A stretch of 64,000 nt of DNA from Vicia villosa (lineage: Eukaryota > Streptophyta > Magnoliopsida > Fabales > Fabaceae). The notes beneath the pieces were generated by a model. That model saw only the letters and a program-made list of their open reading frames with translations. It did no database searches and was not told where the DNA came from. Numbering within the stretch: the stretch's first letter is position 1; every line of letters begins with the position of its first letter. Positions 21,317 through 30,922 of this stretch are shown one piece after another. The stretch spans positions 141,995,097 to 142,059,096 of the forward strand of contig NC_081183.1 of assembly GCF_029867415.1 (NCBI RefSeq), given 5' to 3'. Both the position numbers and the translations under genes were made by a program.

Positions 21317-22449
21317 TTCACACTTTTGAAGGATTTTTGAGTTCTTGAGCTTGTGCCTCTGGTCCAGAAATCCGTCCCCTAATCCTATGCCATCTATTCA
21401 CTACTTATAGAAGAGTGAATTAGGTTAAAGATTGAAGCCCAAGGCCCTTTGAATCCACCCTTGCCAATTTGAGAAAATTTGATTTTATTCTTTTATGAAA
21501 GCTTGCTATTTTGGCCAAAATTGATTTATTCTTTCCCAATCTTGCTAGCACGAATTTTTGTTGATAATATACAATAAATGTAGATTGGAATAGGCCAATA
21601 TGGATCTTCCCATATAATATTTGATTTTCTTGCAATTAAGTCATTTTTAAATCATTTTAAATGAAAATAAAAAATCATATAAAATCAAGAAAATATCTAA
21701 AATTCGTGGCACATGATTTGGGTGATACTAATGACTTATGGACCAAGATTCCATCAAAATACTATAGGCCCATTTGCAAAACTTTCCAATTTGAACCTTC
21801 TTATTTCACACTTTGCCTTCAAAAATCACCCAACTTTGATCAATCATATCTCACTCAATTTTTAAGCTATGAGGGAGTTCTAAGATTTTTTGGAAACCTC
21901 AAGAGGTCCTCTATAAGCCACTTTGGAATATATTTTTCATTTGGAGCTTTTATCTTGATCATATCCTCTTTGGAAAAAATTGCTTTTGGAGGATGCCTGA
22001 AAATGACCTGTAATCTTTTGCATTGTATCCCTCAAATGAATCATTTCTAGCCCTGGCTTGTGAGAGACAAAGTTGTAGAGAATCCAATTTCCTTCAAAAT
22101 AGGCTTTGAGTGGGGAATTTTTGATGTTCCATGTGAAAGTTATGCCCAGTCAAAGTTGGGTTGACTTTCTCCTAAGAAACCCTAATTTGAACCTTTTTGT
22201 ATTTGTTCATCTCTGAGTTTCTATTAATGGAATCATGATCAATCTTTGATCAAATGATAGTTATGCACCTCTATACCTGATGTTTGACCAATGATCATAG
22301 GTTTGAATCATGCTTTGATTGTAGTTGACCTTCAGGTTTGAATCAGTTGATTGTGGATCTTGGGATTGTTTGAGCAAGGCTTTGGAATTGAATCTTAAAC
22401 TTTGAATTATTGTAAATGGAATATGGAAGGCAAATTTTGGGGTATGACA
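21317..22449 (-). repeat. Truncated 3' LTR of Ogre-like copy B
   Basis: Minus-strand LTR start TGTCATACCCC at 22449 follows the purine-rich tract GAACAGGGGCAG. Homology with 29197-30329 ends abruptly at TTCACAC (21317), where the sequence switches to copy A. Small open frames here are repeated identically in the full LTR and are not genes. Confidence 0.87.
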
Positions 22450-22450
22450 G

Positions 22451-22462
22451 CTGCCCCTGTTC
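22451..22462 (-). promoter_or_regulatory. Polypurine tract of Ogre-like copy B
   Basis: The minus strand reads GAACAGGGGCAGC directly before the 3' LTR start. Position and purine content fit the plus-strand primer. Confidence 0.6.
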
Positions 22463-22639
22463 AATCTTCTTGAACCTGAAGAGGTAGAAGATGATTGGAC
22501 ACTGAAATGCCCTGAAATTTGCTTGCGTAGGGAAGGAATTCTGTGGGAGATGGGCTTATAGATGCCACCCATTTACCTGGCAGGATATTTGTCTAAAGCA
22601 TATGCTTTTCATACCTGGATCATTTGATTGTATCCGAGG

Positions 22640-24690
22640 AGATACGGAGTAATGTCTTACATAAGACTACCTGAAGAGGGTGTATCGAAGGTTGATGCGA
22701 AGAAGCTTAGGCTTTGAACAATGCTTAGGAAGAATGTCTTGGAGAAGACTAACTGAGGAGTTATTTAAAAGAACTAAGTGTGTCTTAGAAAAGATTGGAT
22801 AAACATTTTAAGAAGGCTACCTAGAAAGGCATGATATGTCTTAAATAAGACTCACCTAGAAAGATTCCTAAAAAAGATATGAAACATCTTAAACAGGACT
22901 ACCTAGACAGGTTATGGTACGTCTTAAACAGGACTCACCTGGAAAGGCTCTTAGATAGGATACGGGATATCTTAAACAAGACTTTACCTAGAGAGGTTCC
23001 TATAAAGGGAGCGATATGTTTTAAACAAAACTATCTAGAAAGATTCCTATAAAGGGTACGATACGTTTTAAACAAAACTACCTAGAAATGTTCCTATAAA
23101 GGGTACGATATGTTTTAAACAAAACTACCTAGAGAAGGTTCCCATAAAGGGTACGATACGTTTTAAACAAAACTACCTAGAAAGGTTCCTATAAAGGGTG
23201 CGATATGTTTTAAACAAAACTACCTAGAAAGGTTCCCATAAAGGGTACGATACGTTTTAAACAAAACTACCTAGAAAGGTTCCTATAAAGGGTGCGATAT
23301 GTTTTAAACAAAACTACCTAGAAAGGTTCCTATAAAGGGTACGATACTTTTTAAACAAAACTACCTAGAAAGGTTCCTATAAAGGTCGTGAGACGTTTTA
23401 AACAAAACTACCTAGAAAGGTTCCTATAAAGGCTATGAAATATTTTAAACAAAACTACCTAGAAAGGTTCCTATAAAGGTCGTGGAATGTTTTAAACAAA
23501 ACTACCTAGAAAAGGTCAGGATATGTCTTACACAAGACTGCTTGGAAAGGTTAGGATAATTGTCTTGGACAAGACTACCTGGAGAGGTTAGAAATTCTTT
23601 GATTGCTTCTGGATTGTCTTTGAAGAAAGACTTGGAATGAGGTATTGGAATTGTATCTGTTAAGATTGAATCGTTGATACGATCGTATTTGAACTGTAAT
23701 TGGATGATAACATCCTTTTGATTATGAAGTGACCTGAAAAGGCAGCGTTAGTTTTATGCAATGTCATGATGCATGTGTCATGTAATGAGATTCTCAAAAT
23801 AAATGAGAATTATGCATGTATGCCGATCCCACACTGCGGGACGTAAATAGTACAGGTGTGGGAAGATCAATTATGCCACAATGCTCCTTGTGTGATACTA
23901 GTGTGACTTCCCGAATATCAGAAATTTTGAGAGACGTGCCCCGTAATCTGAAGGAGGGACCTTTAGAGAGAACTCGAATTCCACCATGTCTTGCCTGATA
24001 TGCGTTGCCCCAGCGTTTGAATTCTTGAAAGATATGCCCCTAGTCAGTAGGGTTCTTGATTGTAAGTGTTGATTTGAATGTGAAGCAGATGCTTTTCAGA
24101 GTGAGTCATGCGTTTCGGTCGCGTCTGACGGACAGTGATTTGCTGAGTACTCAGAATGAGATGATGTTGTCTATAAGATTACCTGAAGAGGTCCTTGGAA
24201 AGAATGGGACATTGTCTTAAACAAGACTACGCTTTAAACAAAGCTTAAAGGGATATGTTTGTGCGGAGGGTCAAAATATTCCTATAGAGGATAGAGACTG
24301 TTTTTGTGGCGTTTTAAACAAAACTTAGGAAAAGACCTCTTGAAGAAGATTACCCTAGAAAGGATGGTGAACTGCCTTAGAGAAGGCTCTGTACTTTAAA
24401 CAAAGTTTGACAAGGTTCTTGGAAGCATAAGAGAAGTTTGAATATGTCTTAAAAGACTAACTGAAAAAAAGTCAAGAGATGTCTTACAGAAGACTACCTA
24501 GAAAAGGTTCTTGGAAAGGAATATGTCTTAGAGAAGACTGTTTGAAAGGGTTTGAAAATAGAGAGGATAAGAAAATGGGTCTTAAAAGACTATCTGAAAA
24601 AGGCTCCTAAAAAGGGTAAGAAGTATTTGAACATGTCTTAAAGAAGACTATATGGACAGATTGAGAAGTGTCCTATAAAGGTTCCTGGAA
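22640..24690. repeat. Array of mini-hairpins with compensatory stem changes
   Basis: Diverged units of about 45-50 bp each carry GTCTT-NNNN-AAGAC and ACCT-NNNN-AGGT inverted repeats, mostly with 4-nt loops. Stem variants keep pairing: GTTTT/AAAAC (many), GCTTT/AAAGC (~24229), ACTTT/AAAGT (~24403), GCCTT/AAGGC (~24372) and GTCTT/AAGAC (e.g. 22653, 23525, 23571, 24213, 24485, 24530). There is no long ORF. The same array, shorter, is in copy A (about 19920-21316). Confidence 0.75.
22997..23515. repeat. 47-bp minisatellite, eleven units
   Basis: TTCC(T/C)ATAAAG starts at 22997, 23044, 23091, 23139, 23186, 23233, 23280, 23327, 23374, 23421 and 23468, an almost exact 47-bp period. Each unit contains GTTTTAAACAAAAC, CCTAGAAAGG and CCTATAAAGG mini-hairpins. 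It is the homogenised part of the larger diverged array. Confidence 0.93.
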
Positions 24691-24699
24691 AGGATGTGA

Positions 24700-26165
24700 G
24701 AGTGGAATTGACGCCATCTGATATTGAGTGACCTTTGTAACATGCCCCCAGGTAATGGGCTTGCCCCATGGGCTATTCAGCGTCCTTGAGAGATTCCATG
24801 AATCTTGATTAGATTGCCCCATGTAAAATGGGATGACGACGAGTTATGCCCTGTGTACACATTAGCCATCCCAGTCATGCGTAAGAGATGTTTCTTCTTT
24901 TGACAAGCTTTAAAAAGCTACTTCGTCAGTCAATAGGATTTTTAGCCATTAGCCATGCCCCATGCAACTTCTCCCTGATGTTTAAACATCTGGATCCACA
25001 TAGACAAGTGTACTTTGCAATGAAATTCATAAGATGCGAATGCATATGTCTGTCTTGAAAGTTTAAAAACATTTTTGAGTAAAACAAAGTTTTTTTTTGT
25101 AAGAAAGTGATATCAACTCAAGAGTTATAGTAGACCTTAAGGAGTCGGGATACCTTTGGTAACGATGTGCTTCCGAACTAACCATGCTTCAGTTAGGACT
25201 TTTTAAGGGTTGTAACGTGGCCTGGTTCACGGTTTAAAGAAACAAAGGATAGAGGCTCAAAGTTTATTTGTACCCATCCCCATCTTCGTGATGTTCTCCA
25301 GTCCTATGCTCAATTGACTATGCGTTTAAGCTCCAAAAGACTTTGGGAATACCGATATTCATGATGGTTTAAACACCAAAGATTTAGTCTCCAAAAAGAC
25401 TTTGGGAATATTGATATTTTTGATGGTTTAAAAACCAGAAGTTTATTTTGCAAAGGCAGTCATCCTCCCTTCTTGTAATATTTTCTCTTGCGAGGGTATG
25501 TAATGACCTCTTTTCGACTTTGTTATCCCTAACTTTTGCCTGAACTGTTCGTTTTAAAACTACAGTCAGCGGGATGCCCCAATTTTATCTAAGTCTCCTT
25601 AATAGGTTTTGACTTAGCAGGCCTTTGCATTGCTTTCTTTTTCTTTACGGGTATTGACTGCCGAACTTAATGATGACGGGGAACCATCGGTGATTATGTT
25701 CAAAGGAACAACTTGGAATAATTAAGTTAACTGAGCAACTACCCTACCCCAGGTTATGTATTAAGGGTTTTATTTTATATGAAGGAAAACTCCTACTTCT
25801 TTAGGCTCAAAGGGGTTGACAAGGGATTAACATCCTTATATCTCCGTTATTTAGGAATTGAAACAATGCCTGTACATCGTCAACACGGTCTGTTCGAAAG
25901 CGTAGTGTATGAAATTATGGTATCGTTTTCGTCATTCTCCCTCTAAAGGTGTACGACTCTTAACGAGAGTTGAATATCACAAATGAGAAAACCGAGTAAA
26001 AACACAGTTTTTAAATATAGTGGGAACACTAGGAGTAAATCAAGACAAACGTAAGCAATGCATTAATGATTATTGTAAAGTACACAGCATATGTTGTAAG
26101 ACTAATGTTTAAACAAATGGAAAGAACTTGCGAATGAAAACAAAACTAATGATCTAAGAAATCCT
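24700..26165 (-). other. Noncoding internal region of Ogre-like copy B
   Basis: No gene is supported. The region is the reverse complement of about 18505-19920 in copy A. Only short frames occur and none resembles Ogre protease, reverse transcriptase or ORF1. Confidence 0.6.
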
Positions 26166-26169
26166 CCTT

Positions 26170-26490
26170 CTAGCCACCTATGGTATTAGACTTGCGAGGA
26201 TCTTCGAACTCAATGAGCCCTTCTTCAATCAAATCTTGGATCTTGTGCTTCAATGGCCCACAATCCTCTGTATCATGGCCAGGACTATCTGAATGATAAG
26301 CGCACCTAGCATGATGCTTGTACCCAGGAGCGGGGTTAGCTGGAGCTGAGTATGGAGGCAGCAGAGTTACCAGGTTCTGGCTGAGCAGACGTTGCAAAGC
26401 TTGAGACAATGGCATGTACAACGGAGTGAATGATCGTTTTGGCTTGGACCTCCAGGTGCGTTGGCCACCCTGTTGCTTTTGCTGATCCAT
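26170..26490 (-). pseudogene. Ogre-like gag nucleocapsid fragment, copy B
   Basis: A 106-codon frame beginning MDQQKQQGGQRTWRSKPKR and ending RKSNTIGG before a stop. It contains the zinc-knuckle variant CAYHSDSPGHDTEDC (Cys-X2-His-X5-His-X4-Cys) followed by CGPLKHKIQDLIEEGLIEF, a pattern known from Ty3/gypsy Tat-lineage Gag. It is the intact counterpart of the copy A gene broken by the copia insertion, and it shows the empty insertion site. It lacks matrix and capsid parts. Whether the short protein is made and packages RNA, or is a relic, cannot be judged from sequence. An open frame preserved in both copies hints at some constraint or youth. Confidence 0.75.
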
Positions 26491-27351
26491 TGATCTCTTC
26501 TGCTGAAATCTCGTTGGATAATATGGTCGGGATGTTAGGTTATCCTTCCCAATGGTCCCTTGTTCTGGAGATAGAAGAGGAATCTTCTCTTAATGTCATG
26601 AAAATGATGTGTATGCCATGCATGATATGTATGATATCTTTTTTTCTTTCTTTTTTTTTTGAATAAAATATGATGCAAGAATGCCCCTGATGTATGATGA
26701 ATGGAAAAAGAAATAATAAAAAAAATGATCAACACATATATATACATATAACACATAATCACATAAGTTCATAGGTTCGACGTAGCGGCTCTTGGGAGCC
26801 AACCTTTTTATAGGGGGGTTCTAGAAGGTCTCATGGGGTCGTTCGTAGCCTCCAAGACTTTTTTTTTGTCTCTTCGGATTTTAGAACAACTCATTTTATC
26901 CATGAGGTTCGAATTTTTGGGGTAGGTTCTCGGAGAGATCAGCCAAGTAGCCAGTCCTGCCCTCAACAAAGTCAAGCCTCGTTTTGGACATTTCCGAATA
27001 CTCAACCCACTCCGAGTGGAGTTATCAATGAGACTCGTAGGCGATTCATGTCCCCTATTGATCTCAAAGTTAACTCCCACACTTAGGCTTTTAACATTAC
27101 ATAATATGTCAGCAGTGCATATAAAAATATGACAATTAGGCAATTAAATATAAATATATTAACATAAACAATTAAATATAAACATATTATAAACAATTAA
27201 ATATTTTTTAGATAAAAAACAAATAAACAAATTTTTTTTTAAAAAAAAATAATTACAAACCCTAAAAAAGGCGAATTAGCCAAACCCTAAAAAGTTGTCA
27301 AACCTAAACCCTGCCAAAACCTATAGGAGCATAGTATTCACCATTATAGTT

Positions 27352-27369
27352 TCCCCAGCAGAGTCGCCA
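27352..27369 (-). promoter_or_regulatory. Primer-binding site of Ogre-like copy B
   Basis: The minus strand reads TGGCGACTCTGCTGGGGA two bases after the LTR end, identical to copy A. Confidence 0.85.
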
Positions 27370-27371
27370 GC

Positions 27372-30329
27372 TGTAGCAACCTGCCTAAAAATTAAGACTT
27401 AGAGTCGCCACCTATTCTACCAAGGCGAATAGGAAACCTTCGCAGTTAAGAGATCAGGGTAAGATACTATATTCAGGTCGAGGGAAGGTGTTAGGCACCC
27501 TCAACCCTTTCCTAAAGGCTAACATCTCAAAGATAAAGGTTTATGGCAAGGCTTATAAAGAAAGGTGACAGAGAGTAATAAGAGTTAAAGGCTAATTATT
27601 TGAACATGATTAGAGTTTGGAAGAGGGGGACTCGCCTTGTTGCCAAGTGCCTACGTACCTCCTTAGGGAGGATCAGAGTCTACGTAGTTCAGGGGACGGG
27701 TTGTACGCCCTTTGAGTTTGAAATTTGATTTGATACGGTCTTGGAGGCCTTTGAGTAGCCTATCGTAGTTTTGAATGAGGATGGAAATCCGTATGTTTGA
27801 AATTTGTGGTTTTGAAAGATTTGAAAAGTGTTTTTGAGGTTTGGGCGTACAACCCGAGTTTAATTTAGCACTATTAACCGCAACGATCAATAGATTCAAT
27901 CGCCATAGTTAAAAGATTTGAAGTTGCATCGTTACCAATTTTAATCAATTGATTTGATTATTACTAATAACGAATTAGGATATTTTAATAATTTTAGTAA
28001 TTAGTTTGCATCGTTACCCCTCGTAATCGATTGATTCGATTAAAAAGAATAACGAATTAAAGTTAGAAAAAGAAAAGGTTAATCATCACAACTAATAAGA
28101 TAGTTGCAACCATTTAACCAAATAGAAATTAATTTTATTTTAATTAAATAGCATTTTAATTAAAATTATTGTTGACCATAGCGATTAATTGATTTAATCG
28201 GAACGAACAACAAATTAGAACTTTTAACATAAATATCATATAATAATTTATTTAAAAAACAATTATTATTATATTAATAAATATATTTAAAAGTATTTTA
28301 ATTTAAACAAATAAATAATTAAAATTATTTAATATATTAGGGTTATGATTTAATAAGGTTAGGCTGCAGGTGCATGGTATAGAGATTAATTCTGGATCCT
28401 TGGATCTGGCTTAGTGATGATTTAAGGGTTAGATTTTGAGGGAGCATGGTAGGCTACACAGGTGGCAGCGCATGGGATTATGGGGTTGAACATTTTATCA
28501 AAAATAAGGTTGGAGGGGAGGCTCGAACCTGCGACCTCAGCCTCCCATACGCGCTTGCCAACCAACTCAACTGAGCCAACAATCTGTTTAACAAACGCAT
28601 TCAGAACAATACATACTAAATTAAAACACGCTATTGGAAACGCGCGCCAATTTTTAAACTGGCGAACCAGACCATGACAACTCATCATCTCCTACCTCCA
28701 GATCTGTGAAACCTGCATATTTAGCTACGACGTTGCTAGAGATATTTCGTAGCAACCACAAACCAGAAAAAATAACGAATAGCCTATAGATGCAAATAAA
28801 TATGGCGCGACCCCCTAATTCCTTTCGTTTAGACCATACGATCCTAATGCTAGCCTTGTTTTATCTTAATTTTAACCCTAGTGAAAACCCCCAAATCCAA
28901 ATCAAAAACCCTAACTCGGCCTCCAATGGCCGAATACGATTCACACACCAAAACTCAAAGAAAGCAATCCAGAAACGTTCAACACTTCCTTATCGATCAA
29001 AATATGCAATCAATTAACAATAATAGCGTATGAATCATGCTAATCGATCATGTTTTAGAAACTACATACCACGGCTAATTGGAGGATTATCTGGGGGTGC
29101 TGATGTAGTGTGCCAATCCAAACACGTTCAGAATCCTTCAAGGAGTCTTTTGCAACCTTTAGTTCTTGTTGAAACCTCTTAAAACTCAAAAACCGAATTC
29201 ACACTTTTGAAGGATTTTTGAGTTCTTGAGCTTGTGCCTCTGGTCCAGAAATCCGTCCCCTAATCCTATGCCATCTATTCATTACTTATAGAAGAGTGAA
29301 TTAGGTTAAAGATTGAAGCCCAAGGCCCTTTGAATCCACCCTTGCCAATTTGAGAAAATTTGATTTTATTCTTTTATGGAAGCTTGCTATTTTGGCCAAA
29401 ATTGATTTATTCTTTCCCAATCTTGCTAGCACGAATTTTTGTTGATAATATACAATAAATGTAGATTGGAATAGGCCAATATGGATCTTCCCATATAATA
29501 TTTGATTTTCTTGCAATTAAGTCATTTTTAAATCATTTTAAATGAAAATAAAAAATCATATAAAATCAAGAAAATATCTAAAATTCGTGGCACATGATTT
29601 GGGTGATACTAATGACTTATGGACCAAGATTCCATCAAAATACTATAGGCCCATTTGCAAAACTTTCCAATTTGAACCTTCTTATTTCACACTTTGCCTT
29701 CAAAAATCACCCAACTTTGATCAATCATATCTCACTCAATTTTTAAGCTATGAGGGAGTTCTAAGATTTTTTGGAAACCTCAAGAGGTCCTCTATAAGCC
29801 ACTTTGGAATATATTTTTCATTTGGAGCTTTTATCTTGATCATATCCTCTTTGGAAAAATTGCTTTTGGAGGATGCCTGAAAATGACCTGTAATCTTTTG
29901 CATTGTATCCCTCAAATGAATCATTTCTAGCCCTGGCTTGTGAGAGACAAAGTTGTAGAGAATCCAATTTCCTTCAAAATAGGCTTTGAGTGGGGAATTT
30001 TTGATGTTCCATGTGAAAGTTATGCCCAGTCAAAGTTGGGTTGACTTTCTCCTAAGAAACCCTAATTTGAACCTTTTTGTATTTGTTCATCTCTGAGTTT
30101 CTATTAATGGAATCATGATCAATCTTTGATCAAATGATAGTTATGCACCTCTATACCTGATGTTTGACCAATGATCATAGGTTTGAATCATGCTTTGATT
30201 GTAGTTGACCTTCAGGTTTGAATCAGTTGACTGTGGATCTTGGGATTGTTTGAGCAAGGCTTTGGAATTGAATCTTAAACTTTGAATTATTGTAAATGGA
30301 ATATGGGAGGCAAATTTTGGGGTATGACA
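27372..30329 (-). repeat. 5' LTR of Ogre-like copy B
   Basis: A 2958-bp LTR from TGTCATACCCC (minus, 30329) to TTGCTACA (27372). It matches LTR A over its length and the partial 3' LTR at 21317-22449. Outside it lies LINE endonuclease sequence with no target duplication shared with copy A. Confidence 0.87.
28515..28580 (-). other. tRNA-like segment inside LTR B
   Basis: On minus, TCAGTTGAGTTGG (28574-28562) fits an A box and GGTTCGAGCC (28529-28520) a B box. It is homologous to the tRNA-like segment in LTR A but has diverged. No complete cloverleaf was found. Confidence 0.45.
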
Positions 30330-30922
30330 CCTACTCATCGATTTCCCATCTCCTCTATACCAAGTGAATTTCTTTCCTTTACAAGGAATATCGACCAATC
30401 TACTATCTTCAATGAATGCCGCGAATTCAAGAGATTCATTAAAATTGCTCGCCATACTTCTTCCTTTCCTCTCTCCTCTTTCCTTAACCGCATTAAAATC
30501 ACCGCCCATGATCCATTCTCCATCATTGAACTTCTCTTTCAACTCCAACAAAGAGCTCCATAACAATCTTTTCTTCACAATATCACAAGAGGAGTAAATG
30601 TTAACAAGATGATAAAGATTGTTGTTCTTTTTGAATTTTACACCTAGAAAACCTTCCCCACTAAAGCTAGAAATAACCTCCATACTCTCCTCCTTCCAAT
30701 GAATTAATAAGGCCCCCGATCTTCCTATCGAATTAGAGAACGAAAATCCGATGCCTTTGTTACTCCAAAAACTCAAAGCCACGAACTCTTGTAAATTTGA
30801 GATCTTGGTTTCTTGAATTAAGAAAATGTCCGCATTGTTCTTCATAATCATAGAACTAATCCTTTTTCTTTTAAGGACGTTACCCCCCCCCCCCCTCGAA
30901 TGTTTAGAGAGCCTATAAACAT
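30330..30922 (-). pseudogene. L1-type LINE ORF2, endonuclease fragment
   Basis: The minus-strand frame carries apurinic-like endonuclease motifs: LIQETKISNL (catalytic Glu), GGDFNAVKE (GDFN motif) and FTWYRGDGKSMSR, where it meets Ogre-like LTR B. The natural start is probably the ATG at 30922, which overlaps the ORF1 stop (30915-30913) in another frame. A run of 13 C (13 G on minus; 30883-30895) puts this start one base out of frame with the rest, so the continuous frame only begins at the internal ATG near 30851. The reverse transcriptase continuation is at 4613-5899. About 300 residues between them are missing. Confidence 0.85.

Larger units (their letters stand above)
21317..30329 (-). 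mobile_element. Non-autonomous Ogre-like element, copy B (3' LTR truncated)
   Basis: On the minus strand: 5' LTR 30329-27372, primer site 27369-27352, leader, gag zinc-knuckle fragment 26490-26170, long noncoding hairpin-rich region, polypurine tract at about 22462-22451, and the first 1133 bp of the 3' LTR (22449-21317). The remaining 3' LTR is deleted. The two LTR pieces differ at about five visible positions over 1.13 kb, so the copy is recent. It pairs with copy A as an inverted repeat of about 6.9 kb arms. Confidence 0.85.

Noticed and set aside
21420..22050. 71- and 129-codon frames repeated near 29301-29880
   Set aside because: They are inside Ogre-like LTRs on both strands, without family similarity; one differs in length by a single A indel.
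22997..23515. CRISPR-like array
   Set aside because: Units are contiguous 47-bp tandem repeats without unique spacers, in plant transposon DNA.
5900..30329. The A/B composite as one giant foldback transposon with its own target duplication
   Set aside because: Outer flanks do not match (CAACC versus CCTAC), and each copy has its own primer site and LTR start, so two insertions plus rearrangement explain it better.
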